Of a stretch of 64,000 bases of DNA, positions 19,808-28,446 are shown piece by piece. The notes below the pieces were generated by a model, which had not been told where the DNA came from, made no database searches, and was given only the letters and a program-made list of their open reading frames with translations. This stretch comes from Coleofasciculaceae cyanobacterium (GTDB lineage Bacteria > Cyanobacteriota > Cyanobacteriia > Cyanobacteriales > Xenococcaceae): assembly GCA_036703275.1 (NCBI GenBank), contig DATNPK010000018.1, forward strand, positions 1-64,000, read 5' to 3'. Every line of letters starts with the position of its first letter. Positions within the stretch are counted from its first letter, which is position 1. A program made the position numbers and the translations under genes.

Positions 19808-20443
19808 TCTAGGTGGTTGCAACTCTTGCGCCAGCATAAGGCGATCGCCGTAATTCGCTGTTGCGATCCTAATTTGGCTCACAAAATGGCTTTGGCTGTG
19901 GCAGAAGGAGGGATGAATCTAATTGAAATTACTTGGAATAATGATTGCCCTGGCGACTTAATTTCTCAATTAAGATCTCAATTACCCCAATGTACTATCG
20001 GTGCGGGAACTATTATTAACTTACACCAGCTACAGGAAGCAGTTATGGCAGGAGCGCAGTTTGCTTTTGCGCCTCATTTTGACCCTACACTATTAGAAGC
20101 TTCCTTATCTCACTACAAAATACCATTTGTGCCTGGAGTATTTTCGCCAACTGAAGTTGTTAATGCTTGGCAACAAGGAGCAAGAGTAGTTAAGATTTTT
20201 CCGATCGAATCTCTTGGAGGCGCAAAATACATCAAATGCCTACAAGGCCCTTTAAGTCATATTCCCCTAATTCCTACTGGCGGAATTACTTTAGACAATG
20301 CTCAGAGCATGATCGAAGCAGGAGCGATCGCCGTAGGCATCTCCAGTAATTTATTTCTCCAGGAGGCGATCGTTAATCAAGACTGGTCAAATATCACTAC
20401 CAGAACCGAAATTTTGCTGAATAATTTGCAGGCGGCTCCATAA
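19784..20443 (+). CDS. eda: KDPG/KHG aldolase (2-dehydro-3-deoxyphosphogluconate aldolase)
   Basis: 219 residues, the normal size of this class I TIM-barrel aldolase. It splits KDPG to pyruvate and glyceraldehyde-3-phosphate (Entner-Doudoroff pathway, which operates in cyanobacteria). The Schiff-base Lys lies in VVKIFPIESLGGAKYIKCLQ, and the catalytic Glu is probably the one in LIEITWNN; GAGTIINLHQ and PTGGITLDNA are conserved phosphate-binding parts. The start at 19784 falls inside a low-complexity ATGCTAA repeat, so the first few residues are uncertain, but WLQLLRQHKAIAVIR matches the usual N-terminus. The stop is immediately before a hairpin of the convergent psb30 gene. Confidence 0.9.
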   Translation: MLNAQCPISRWLQLLRQHKAIAVIRCCDPNLAHKMALAVAEGGMNLIEITWNNDCPGDLISQLRSQLPQCTIGAGTIINLHQLQEAVMAGAQFAFAPHFDPTLLEASLSHYKIPFVPGVFSPTEVVNAWQQGARVVKIFPIESLGGAKYIKCLQGPLSHIPLIPTGGITLDNAQSMIEAGAIAVGISSNLFLQEAIVNQDWSNITTRTEILLNNLQAAP

Positions 20444-20479
20444 AAAATCTGCCCTTTTGATCGATACAAAAGAGCAGAT
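20441..20479 (-). terminator. psb30 terminator, overlapping the eda stop codon
   Basis: ATCTGC-c-CTTTTG (20447-20459) pairs with CAAAAG-a-GCAGAT (20467-20479). The A-run TAAAAAA at 20441-20447 is the U-tract on the minus strand, so it terminates psb30; its first three bases are the eda TAA stop. Confidence 0.8.
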
Positions 20480-20510
20480 ATCGTACTAAAGACAAAATAT
20501 AAAAGTTTTT

Positions 20511-20651
20511 TTAAAGATCGCCACCGCGTAAGGCAAGCAAAAATATTACGACAGGGCCAGAAATTACAATCAAGGCAAGGCTAATCAACTGGAAAATTAA
20601 AGTAAAGTTAATATTGCCAAAAGCACTAAAAAGGTTGGTTACAAAGTCCAT
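20511..20651 (-). CDS. psb30: Photosystem II subunit Psb30 (Ycf12)
   Basis: A 46-residue protein with one membrane helix, too short for a standard gene caller. Sequence MDFVTNLFSAFGNINFTLIF… then QLISLALIVISGPVVIFLLA, ending RGGDL. The NINF…IxQL and AGP/SGPVVIFLLAxR pattern is that of Psb30, a small subunit near cytochrome b559 at the photosystem II periphery. ATG at 20649-20651, preceded by GGAGAAAAC (SD GGAG six bases upstream). Monocistronic, convergent with eda. Confidence 0.9.
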   Translation of the reverse strand: MDFVTNLFSAFGNINFTLIFQLISLALIVISGPVVIFLLALRGGDL

Positions 20652-20823
20652 GTTTTCTCCTAAAAGTTTACCAAAACCAAATGTATAAAATTACGGCTAA
20701 ATCTCATATGCCATATTTATAATACCTGGTCAACATCTGTCAATTCTCAGTAACGATATAAAAATATATAAACTTTTATTGCGCTACATAGAATAATATT
20801 AAATTAATTTGAGCTTAAAGTGG

Positions 20824-21552
20824 TTATTCAGATTTAAAGGCTGCGCCTAGATATAGTTCACCTACTTTAGGATCGTTCAAGAGATCTGTTCCTTTGCCTT
20901 CAAAGCGATCGCGTCCATTTTCTAAAACATATCCTCGATCTGCCATAGCCAATGCTTTCTTAGCATTCTGCTCTACTAAGACAATTGCCGTTCCTGCCTG
21001 ATTAATTGCTTTTACCTGTTCTAGAACAGAATTGACTAAAATTGGCGATAAAGCAGCTGAAGGTTCGTCTAACAACAACAGATCTGGTTCTAACATCAAA
21101 GCTTTACCCATAGCTAACATTTGTCTTTCTCCCCCTGATAAAGTTCCGGCTTTTTGGCGACGACGAGAACCTAATTTAGGAAACATGGTGTAAATCTTAT
21201 CTTTGAGTAGCTTAAGCGAACCATTGTGAATAAAAGCTCCCATTTCCAAGTTTTCTTCCACAGAGAGAGAAGCAAAAACATTGGTAATTTGAGGAACATA
21301 ACACATTCCTCTTTTGACAATTTTGTCTGATTTAAGTCCCGTGATATTTTTGTCTTTAAAAGTGATTTTTCCTTGCTCAGGAGTCAGTAAACCAAAGATT
21401 GCTTTAGCTAAAGTTGATTTTCCCGCACCGTTTGGCCCAATGACCGCTACTAATTCTCCAGGAGCTATCCGAAAATTGATTCCTTGTAAAATATTGAGAT
21501 CTTTGACATATCCAGCATGAACATTCTTCACTTCTAAAAGATTTGTAGTCAT
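20824..21552 (-). CDS. livF: ABC transporter ATPase, LivF/NatE type
   Basis: 242 residues from ATG at 21552; the ATG at 21576 lacks homology-like sequence. Walker A GPNGAGKST, Q-loop in VPQITNVF, ABC signature LSGGERQMLAMGKALM and Walker B LLLLDEPSAALS are all present, and H-loop-like LVEQNAKKALA follows. The LivF family drives branched-chain or neutral amino acid uptake together with LivG, two permeases and a binding protein; cyanobacterial homologs include NatE. The partner genes are not in the window, so this subunit is a lone gene, which is common in cyanobacteria for this transporter. The SD (GAGAAATTT) is weak. Confidence 0.85.
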   Translation of the reverse strand: MTTNLLEVKNVHAGYVKDLNILQGINFRIAPGELVAVIGPNGAGKSTLAKAIFGLLTPEQGKITFKDKNITGLKSDKIVKRGMCYVPQITNVFASLSVEENLEMGAFIHNGSLKLLKDKIYTMFPKLGSRRRQKAGTLSGGERQMLAMGKALMLEPDLLLLDEPSAALSPILVNSVLEQVKAINQAGTAIVLVEQNAKKALAMADRGYVLENGRDRFEGKGTDLLNDPKVGELYLGAAFKSE

Positions 21553-21908
21553 AAATTTCTCAGGGCATAAAGACAATTAAATATAGCTATCTTCAAGATA
21601 ATTTGTTCCATTACAGTAACAAATGTAAATCTTGTGTGAAGTTAATATTTTTACTGCTTAAAGATTTGCTGCGACGAAGTATTTTTTAAATTCTTTGAAC
21701 GCGAAATTACATAACTTACAAGCTTTACTGGCAAACAATTATATAACTTAGGCAACGTTTTATTTCAATTAGACTGAATTTTTTAGTCAAAAAAATAATA
21801 TTGCTTATGTTTTAAAATCTAGACATATATATGTATATATGTCTATGCAAAACATCCAGCGTACAGATAATAGCTAGTAAATTCTACTTTGATGAAGCTT
21901 ATTTATTC
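21553..21908. other. Intergenic region upstream of the COP23-like gene
   Basis: Shared upstream region of the leftward LivF gene and rightward COP23-like gene. AT-rich. The only notable structure is the 24-base palindrome at 21821-21844. No gene seen. Confidence 0.5.
21821..21844. promoter_or_regulatory. 24-base AT-rich palindrome, possible operator
   Basis: AGACATATATA, two centre bases TG, then TATATATGTCT: eleven-base arms that pair perfectly. It lies 65 bases before the ATG of the COP23-like gene, in a promoter-like position. A transcription-factor site is a guess; the symmetry is seen directly. Confidence 0.4.
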
Positions 21909-22436
21909 ATGAAAACAAAATGTCTATCAGCATTGTTGACCACAGCAGCAATGTTTCTGGCGACACCTGCAATAGCGGATTCGCCTGATGATCCTCAAGT
22001 CAACTTTTCTTGTCAAGTAACCAAAGGTGTCCCGACAACAATCGCCCAGTTTGTCGGAAGTGACGTTAAATTACCAATTTTTAATTGGAAACCCGAAGCA
22101 GTGGCGATGACTTCGTCTGATACTCCTCAGCAACTTTGCAACATGGTTGCCGAAAAACTAGAGAACTATTCTGCACAAGGTTACGACTTGTCTAGAATTA
22201 GTTTTGTTGGTACAAACCAAAATAATTTACCAGTCATTTGCGCTAACGTAGGAGGAACTAGCTGTAGCAAGGTTTTACTTACTTTACGTCCAGCAAAACA
22301 ACCTGCTTTAGTAGCTAGTAATCTGGTTAATTCTATCCTCGATGAGAAATTGCAGCCCAAGAAATCTGAATATAGAAGTAGAGGAGTGCAGTCAATTTCT
22401 TATCAAGTTGATTTTTGGAGTTTGTTAGGATTATAG
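21909..22436 (+). CDS. COP23-domain exported protein
   Basis: 175 residues from ATG 21909. Signal peptide at residues 1-23 (LLTTAAMFLATPAIA) with likely cleavage before DSP. The mature part has the COP23 pattern: FSCQV near the start, a paired Cys in QQLCNMVAEKL, ISFVGTNQNNLPVICA and CSKVLLTLRP. COP23 was named for a circadian-oscillating membrane-associated protein of Cyanothece; its function is not established. The four cysteines probably form disulfides in the periplasm. Upstream in-frame codons back to 21831 overlap the palindrome and are unlikely to be translated. Confidence 0.8.
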   Translation: MKTKCLSALLTTAAMFLATPAIADSPDDPQVNFSCQVTKGVPTTIAQFVGSDVKLPIFNWKPEAVAMTSSDTPQQLCNMVAEKLENYSAQGYDLSRISFVGTNQNNLPVICANVGGTSCSKVLLTLRPAKQPALVASNLVNSILDEKLQPKKSEYRSRGVQSISYQVDFWSLLGL

Positions 22437-22480
22437 CCCAAATTTTGAGGTAGCTAGTTTGGCTAAAATTGATTCAACTT

Positions 22481-24067
22481 TCAACTGCGGGGATATAGAT
22501 TAGCCTGAGTTGAATTTAATTTCTCTTCTACTTTTTTCAAGAGGGTGGATGTAGGGGTATAGTCGGGGTTTAACTTTATCGATTCTTCGCAGTGAGCTTT
22601 GGCATCTTGATACTGCTCTAACTCATACAAAGCCTGACAAAGCTGAGTCCAGGCTAAAAAGTAATCTGGTTTAGTTTCCAGCACTTGTCTTGACGCGTTG
22701 ATCGCTTCTTGAGGACGACCTAATTTTAATAAGACTTGTCCTTTATTAAACCAACCACGATAAAAGTCAGCATCTATGGCGATCGCTCTATTATATTCTG
22801 CCAATGCCTTCTCATATTGCTTGAGCTCGAATCTGGCTAATCCTCTACAGTTCCAGGCTTCAGCAAAATCAGCAGCCACATCTGTAGCTTGAACGCAAGC
22901 AGAAAACTTTTCTAAATGATTGCCTAGCTTGCCTTGAGCAAAACCTTTGTTGGTCCAGGCTTGAGCAAAATCGTCGCGATTAGCTAATGCTCGATCAAAA
23001 GCCAATATTGCCTCTTCGTAGTCCCCTGCTTCAATTAAGGAATTACCTTCGTTGTAATATTTCAACGCCTGTACAGCCTGCCAAATTTTTGGGGCGAGAA
23101 ATAATAATCCCAAACTTAAAGGCAACACAACAAATAGTAAAAGTCTTTTTGAACCAGATGTCTTAACTGGAGCAGGAGGCGGACTAATAGTTACAGGCTT
23201 TTGCCTGCTTGATGAAGGTACATTTAAGTCTTCTTTATTTGGGTTGCAAATATCCTCTAAAGCTTCGTTGGCATTTTTATAACGTTGAACAAAATCATTT
23301 CGCACCATCTTATCGAGAACATGAGCTAGTTCTCGACTACAGTCAGGAGCGCGATCGCGCCATTGGATTTCCCCCGTATCGCGATCGCGGGGCAGCAGAT
23401 CGGGATGAACACCGGTAATAGCCTGAATCGCCGTTACTCCCAAGGCATAAATATCACTATTAAAACGAGGATCTCCTCTTTGCTGCTCACTAGCCATGTA
23501 GCCAGGAGTACCAATAGCAACAGTTAAAACGTTTCCCTGTCCTTCAGTTAAGGTCATATTAGTAATTTCTTTGACTGCGCCAAAATCAATCAAAAAAATC
23601 CTGCCGTCTGAAGCTCGGCGAATTAAGTTGGAGGGTTTAATATCACGATGAATTACGTTGTTCTGATGGACAAAAGAGAGAATTTTTAAAACATCAATTA
23701 AAAATCTTTTGACTTTAGCTTCTTGCCAACGCTCTCCAGGAACAATTTCTGTCTGACTAAGATCTTTTCCCTCAATATATTCTTGTACTAAATAAAACTC
23801 TTTACCCATCTCTAAATGGGCTAATAAACGAGGAATTTGCTGATGGTTATTTAGTTTGTAAAGCACTTTGGCTTCATTATCAAACAGCCTTCTCGCCGTC
23901 TCAAGCACAAAATCTTCGTTGGATTGAGGCTGTAGTTTTTTAACTACACAACGGGGGTGAGGATCTCCAGGAAGATGAGTATCCTCTGCCACATAAGTTT
24001 CACAAAAGCCTGTAGTTCTCAGACAATTGATAACTCGGTAGCGTCCTCCTATTAGCTCATCAGGCAT
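22481..24067 (-). CDS. Serine/threonine protein kinase with TPR repeats
   Basis: 528 residues. Residues about 8-270 form a eukaryotic-type kinase domain: VVKKL (ATP-binding Lys 43 or 44), catalytic HRDIKPSN at 140-147, DFG at 161-163, and APE-like segment GTPGYMASEQ. The glycine-rich loop is degenerate (CLRTTGFCETY). A Pro-rich linker and one membrane helix (about 307-325) lead to four TPR motifs (for example AEAWNCRGLARFELKQYEKA). Cyanobacterial SpkB/SpkC/SpkF-like kinases share this build. The kinase would face the cytoplasm with TPRs beyond the membrane. It lies between a COP23 gene and icd, convergent with the first. No SD of note. Confidence 0.88.
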   Translation of the reverse strand: MPDELIGGRYRVINCLRTTGFCETYVAEDTHLPGDPHPRCVVKKLQPQSNEDFVLETARRLFDNEAKVLYKLNNHQQIPRLLAHLEMGKEFYLVQEYIEGKDLSQTEIVPGERWQEAKVKRFLIDVLKILSFVHQNNVIHRDIKPSNLIRRASDGRIFLIDFGAVKEITNMTLTEGQGNVLTVAIGTPGYMASEQQRGDPRFNSDIYALGVTAIQAITGVHPDLLPRDRDTGEIQWRDRAPDCSRELAHVLDKMVRNDFVQRYKNANEALEDICNPNKEDLNVPSSSRQKPVTISPPPAPVKTSGSKRLLLFVVLPLSLGLLFLAPKIWQAVQALKYYNEGNSLIEAGDYEEAILAFDRALANRDDFAQAWTNKGFAQGKLGNHLEKFSACVQATDVAADFAEAWNCRGLARFELKQYEKALAEYNRAIAIDADFYRGWFNKGQVLLKLGRPQEAINASRQVLETKPDYFLAWTQLCQALYELEQYQDAKAHCEESIKLNPDYTPTSTLLKKVEEKLNSTQANLYPRS

Positions 24068-24301
24068 AAGATTTGCGAATAAAATTAAGTTAACTGAGGG
24101 ACAAAGTTAGAAATTATCCAGCATTTCAGCAATTAGTTAGGTAAGACGATTGACAACCGATCTACAAGATTAGAGCGGATTTGTCAGCCAACATTATTTT
24201 ACTCAAGTCTGATAGCCGAAAACAAATTTGCCCGCTCAGCAATGTCATGTCTTAAGGCAAAATTTTCGCTTCGTAGCCAACCAATTTGGTGCTGCTTGAG
24301 A

Positions 24302-25726
24302 TCAACTGAAGTATTTGACGATCGCATTGGCAAACTCGGAACATTTTAAGGGAGGATCTACGGGAGGATCCATTAGCCTAGCTAAATCATAAGTAACTTC
24401 GCGATTAGCGATCGCCTTGGCTAAACCTACTTGAATTAAATCCGCAGCTTCTTGCCAGCCCATAAACTCTAGCATCATTACCCCTGAAAGAATCACCGAG
24501 CCTGGATTGATTCGATCTAACCCTGCGTGTTTGGGTGCTGTCCCATGGGTAGCCTCAAAGATAGCGCAGGTATCTCCAATATTGGCTCCAGGACTCATCC
24601 CCAAGCCTCCAACAATGGCAGCAGCAGCATCTGAGAGATAATCGCCATTTAAATTCATGGTTGCCAAAATTGAATATTCGTCGGGGCGAGTTTGAATCTG
24701 CTGAAAAATACTGTCGGCAATGCGATCGTTAACCATCACCTTATTTTTCCATTTACCTTCACCATGAGTATCCCAAATATCGTCTAGAACTTCTTTGACC
24801 TCTTGGCAAATTGTGGCTTTTTTTTCCGGTGTTAAAGCATCGTATCCAGGTTCAATCTGACGGGCATTTTCTTCAATACTTAGTTCAGCATTAACTTCTT
24901 TGTTGCTCAGTATCCAAGATTCTCTCTCGGTGATACATTCAGCTCGAAATTCGCTCTTTGCCAATTCGTAACCCCAATCACGAAAAGCACCTTCGGTATA
25001 TTTCATAATGTTACCTTTGTGTACCAAAGTCACCTGCTGTTTAGCTGGGGGAAGCGTCAATGCTCGTTGAATCGCTTTTCTGACTAATCGTTGAGAACCA
25101 GTTTTGCTAATTGGTTTAATGCCAATTCCCGAATCGAGAGGAATTTGTTTTTTGCCGTGTTCTGGAGTATTAGGTATCAACTCCTGGTTAAGCAGTTCGA
25201 TCAGCTTCTTGCCAATCTCATCTCCCTGTTTCCATTCAATTCCCAGGTAGATATCTTCGGTATTTTCGCGATAGACAATCACCTCTAGTTTTTCAGGATA
25301 TTTATGAGGCGAAGGTGTTCCCTGATAGTACCGACAAGGACGCACACAGGCATAAAGCTGAAATATTTGGCGTAGAGCTACATTGAGGGACCGAATTCCG
25401 CCACCGATAGGAGTAGTCAAAGGACCTTTTATTGCCACTCCGTATTCTTCAATCGCATCCAAGGTGTCTTGAGGCAGATACTGATAAGTACCATATTTAT
25501 CACAGGCTTCGTCTCCTGCATATACTTTAAACCAATTGATTTTACGCCGATCTCCATAGGCAGTTTGCACCGCAGCATCGATTACTGTTTCTGTTGCCGG
25601 CCAAATATCAACCCCAGTACCATCTCCACGAATAAAGGGAATAATTGGATTGTCGGGAACGACAGGCTTGCCGTCTTGGAAAGTGATTTTGTCGCCAATA
25701 GTGGGGGGGGTAAGTTTTTTGTACAT
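24302..25726 (-). CDS. icd: NADP-dependent isocitrate dehydrogenase
   Basis: 474 residues from ATG 25726, right for the cyanobacterial enzyme, which has an insertion relative to E. coli. It oxidises isocitrate to 2-oxoglutarate, the nitrogen-status signal and glutamate precursor. Seen: [16 protein letters not shown], the substrate phosphorylatable-Ser loop in [27 protein letters not shown], and [20 protein letters not shown] for the metal and cofactor site. An eight-G tract at 25703-25710 (Pro codons near residue 6) is a potential slip site. NtcA control is usual in cyanobacteria, but no clear GTAN8TAC was found. The in-frame ATG at 25768 would add 14 residues with no family match. Confidence 0.97.
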   Translation of the reverse strand: MYKKLTPPTIGDKITFQDGKPVVPDNPIIPFIRGDGTGVDIWPATETVIDAAVQTAYGDRRKINWFKVYAGDEACDKYGTYQYLPQDTLDAIEEYGVAIKGPLTTPIGGGIRSLNVALRQIFQLYACVRPCRYYQGTPSPHKYPEKLEVIVYRENTEDIYLGIEWKQGDEIGKKLIELLNQELIPNTPEHGKKQIPLDSGIGIKPISKTGSQRLVRKAIQRALTLPPAKQQVTLVHKGNIMKYTEGAFRDWGYELAKSEFRAECITERESWILSNKEVNAELSIEENARQIEPGYDALTPEKKATICQEVKEVLDDIWDTHGEGKWKNKVMVNDRIADSIFQQIQTRPDEYSILATMNLNGDYLSDAAAAIVGGLGMSPGANIGDTCAIFEATHGTAPKHAGLDRINPGSVILSGVMMLEFMGWQEAADLIQVGLAKAIANREVTYDLARLMDPPVDPPLKCSEFANAIVKYFS

Positions 25727-25940
25727 AAAACTCTGGTCAAGAACAAACTGAATATAGCTACAGTACAATTAAATTGTCTTGACTTGACAGTAACAGAATT
25801 ATTTACCTCATATTTGCTCAGCTCAAACCATAAAATGAATCTTAAATAATTTTTAAGTAATGTCTAATGGCAAAATAAGAGATAGATGTAAGTATAAAGC
25901 AATAAAAATAGCTTACTTTGAGTTACTTTAATAATACGTA

Positions 25941-26657
25941 ATGAAAAAAATCTTGGTGGTAGATGACGACTTAACTTTACGCAAAATTTTGCAAAATTCT
26001 TTGGAACAAAGAGGATATCAGGTAATTTCGGTAGGTTCGAGTAAAGAGGCGTTGACTAAGTTTAGTCAAGATATTCCAGATATTATTGTGTCCGATGTTT
26101 CTATGCCAGAAATGGATGGATTTGAATTTTGTCGCCAATTGAGATCGCAACCATCAGGCAAATTGGTTCCTTTTATTTTTCTCTCAGCCAAGAACAAACT
26201 AGACGATCGCATTCAGGGACGTACTATTGGTGGAGATAGCTATTTGACCAAGCCTTTTGAAATGAAAGAGTTAATCGCTGATATTGAGGCTTTAATCGAG
26301 CGATCGCGACGCGTTCACGCAGAAATAGTTCACCTAATCGAGCAACTGGTCAATTCTCAAGCTAAAAGCACTGCGGTACAAATTAAAGATACTACAGAAC
26401 CGCCAGCGGAAATGGTTGTCCCAACTACCGCTGCAAGGTCGAGTTCTGCACCCAAACCTTTACCGCTAACACCCGCAGAAAAAAGAGTTTTTTGGGAAAC
26501 TATCCAGGGTTATACTAATAAACAGATTAGCGAACGTCTATTTATCAGCCCTAGAACTGTTCAAACTCATTTAAGTAATATTTTGAGCAAGCTTAACTTA
26601 AGTAACCGCACTCAGTTAGTACGTTTTGCTTATGAGCAAGGATATGAAAAAGCGTAG
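25941..26657 (+). CDS. Response regulator, REC plus LuxR-type DNA-binding domain
   Basis: 238 residues. REC domain 1-125 with the phospho-acceptor Asp52 (IIVSDVSMPEMDG), Thr/Lys switch residues (YLTKPF). C-terminal LuxR HTH about 175-235 (LTPAEKRVFWETIQGYTNKQ, SPRTVQTHLSNILSKL). NarL/FixJ-like, a DNA-binding transcription factor. No kinase gene adjoins it; divergent from icd with about 210 bases between. Similar orphan cyanobacterial regulators have a long linker (Ala/Pro/Ser rich here, about 140-170). Confidence 0.88.
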   Translation: MKKILVVDDDLTLRKILQNSLEQRGYQVISVGSSKEALTKFSQDIPDIIVSDVSMPEMDGFEFCRQLRSQPSGKLVPFIFLSAKNKLDDRIQGRTIGGDSYLTKPFEMKELIADIEALIERSRRVHAEIVHLIEQLVNSQAKSTAVQIKDTTEPPAEMVVPTTAARSSSAPKPLPLTPAEKRVFWETIQGYTNKQISERLFISPRTVQTHLSNILSKLNLSNRTQLVRFAYEQGYEKA

Positions 26658-26811
26658 TTAAACTAAACGAGCTAATACAAGTAATAACCAACCTACTTAT
26701 TAGCTGAAAGAGAATTTTAAATTGAAGCACGATTTGAAGCAAAGCTTCAAGCCAAACCATGATAGTATTTGCATAAATCACATTTGAGTACAAACACTTA
26801 GTCAGAGATTA

Positions 26812-26836
26812 CTCCGTGTAATCTGCGATTGTTGGT
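26812..26836. repeat. TTACTCCGTGTAATCTGCGA repeat
   Basis: The string ATTACTCCGTGTAATCTGCG just before gun4 has a relative, GGCGGAGTAATCTGTGACTG, at about 27783 just after it. Part of a small family of GC-richer intergenic repeats. Confidence 0.4.
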
Positions 26837-26871
26837 AAAAGTTGCAAATACCCGCTGTAGGAAAAGATCGT

Positions 26872-27561
26872 ATGGAAGATATTAGCGGTAAAAACCATTT
26901 AATATACTCAGAATCTGAGAAAAATCAATTGAAAATCGTTTCACAATTATTAGACGAAGGTGAAACTGGCTTAAACATTCTCATGGACTGGATGGTTTCT
27001 CAAAAAAACCAATCTGGTAATTTAGCTTTGGGCAAAACATATCAAGCTCTTTATCAAGATCGAAGTCCTCAAATTCAAAAGTTTTTAGCCGACAACTATC
27101 CTCATGGTGTTGTGCCATTAGTATCCTCAGGTGGCATTGATTATCAGCCTTTACAGCAATTGCTAGCACAGCAAGATTTTCAGGGAGCTGATGTTGTAAC
27201 TTTGCAAAAAATGTGTGAGCTAGCTGGGACAGCAGCTATTGAACGAAAATGGATTTATTTTACAGAAGTGGTAAGTTTTCCTATTGTAGATTTACAAACC
27301 TTAGATCGGCTATGGCTGATGTCTTCTGAAGGCAAGTTTGGCTTTTCAGTGCAAAGGCGAATTTGGTTGTCCCTCGGCAAAGATTTTGCCAAACTGTGGC
27401 ACAAAATTGACTGGAAATCTGGTAATACTTGGACTCGCTATCCTAAAGAATTTATTTGGGATTTGACTGCTCCTCAAGGTCATTTACCCTTATCTAACCA
27501 GTTAAGAGGAGTGAGAGTTATTGACGCCATTTTTACTCATCCAGCCTGGAACGATGATTAA
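26872..27561 (+). CDS. gun4: GUN4-domain protein, Mg-chelatase cofactor
   Basis: 229 residues from ATG 26872; AGGAAA at 26859-26864 is a good SD. The N-terminal helical bundle (about 1-75, with LMDWMVSQKNQ) and the C-terminal porphyrin-binding core (ERKWIYFTEVVSFPIVDLQT, FSVQRRIW, FIWDLTAPQGHLPLSNQLRG) match the two-domain cyanobacterial GUN4. It binds protoporphyrin IX and Mg-protoporphyrin and stimulates Mg-chelatase (ChlH), controlling flow into chlorophyll. The ordering motif LRGVRV near the end is typical. Upstream TTG codons in frame are unlikely starts. Lone gene; neighbours are a response regulator and a kinase-like protein. Confidence 0.93.
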   Translation: MEDISGKNHLIYSESEKNQLKIVSQLLDEGETGLNILMDWMVSQKNQSGNLALGKTYQALYQDRSPQIQKFLADNYPHGVVPLVSSGGIDYQPLQQLLAQQDFQGADVVTLQKMCELAGTAAIERKWIYFTEVVSFPIVDLQTLDRLWLMSSEGKFGFSVQRRIWLSLGKDFAKLWHKIDWKSGNTWTRYPKEFIWDLTAPQGHLPLSNQLRGVRVIDAIFTHPAWNDD

Positions 27562-28446
27562 TCAAGGATAATCTTGCTTAAACGCAAATTGTTTTTGACT
27601 AATGAATCATTGACCAACGGTCCGTGCCGTCTCCGTCGTTTTACACCAAACTATGCGGTGCAAGCACCCCAATGCGATGGGTGCGACACGAAGTTGGTCT
27701 ATTACGGATAAGCTTCGAGACCGAAGGGCGGAGTGCGGTTTATCCGTGAATCCGCGATTGGCATATCATGCACGGGCAAGCGGCGGAGTAATCTGTGACT
27801 GTAGTAATAACTAAAATATTAAATCTTCAAAAAGTTTTCTGCCTAAAGCACTATTATTTTAAGAATTTCTGCTTAAAATGTTCGTTCGGATTGTTTTTCG
27901 GGAACTTTAAAACTAGCAAACTTGAAAACTGGCAAATTCTCTTTGATTAAATTTAGACAAGAATTTAGCGGGTGAAGTTTGAAGCTCTAAAACTATAGAG
28001 TCGTTTTTGATAAAACTATCAGGCTATGAACAATTTTTTAGATTTCTTACTCTTGCAATTTCTGGACTTACGGCATTTGTGGACACCCAAATTAATAGTA
28101 AATTTTGAGGTAAAGCAAAATAATGTTTGGCATAATGCTGTAGATAAATTTAAATATGTGAAATTAACTATGCTATGTTCGCCTAAGTTCTGTTCTAAAT
28201 TGATTCAGATTTTTAGCAGCAAAGTATGTTTAATCTAACGGCTAATTACTTTGCCTTCCAGGCAGATCTTTGTCTTGCGACAACTGACGAAAAGATCGAG
28301 AGACTAGCTGCATCCTGTGTGAGCAAATCAGCTTTTGGTCAGGACAACAGGGCTTGCCATAGCCTTGGATCGACATACAATAACTCTTATTAAAAAATTT
28401 AGTGATACAAGTGCAAGCAGTAGATTTAGGGTTACCAGTCAACAAT
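27562..28446. other. Gene-free region after gun4
   Basis: About 880 bases with only repeat-like and AT-rich DNA. The first part (27616-27802) is a GC-rich dispersed repeat cluster; the rest is AT-rich with no believable coding frame (a short frame at 28026-28238 has no family features). An incomplete leftward frame at 28242-28535 is mostly antisense to the GAF gene. Confidence 0.5.
27616..27802. repeat. GC-rich dispersed repeat cluster
   Basis: CGGTCCGTGCCGTCTCCGTC, then GGTGCAAGCACCCCAATGCG, GAAGGGCGGAGTGCGGTTTA, and a TTATCCGTGAATCCGCGATT end. The TTATCCGTGA core matches 6966-6976, and GGAGTAATCTGTGACTG matches the motif before gun4. GC content is far above the surroundings, so it likely spread as a mobile short repeat. 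Confidence 0.5.

Noticed and set aside
27616-27802. GC-rich block after gun4 as a tRNA or structured RNA gene
   Set aside because: No T-loop GTTCRANNC or acceptor pairing could be placed; it matches the genome's repeats instead.
28026-28238. 70-residue open frame after gun4
   Set aside because: No SD, no family features, low-complexity AT-rich codons; likely chance.
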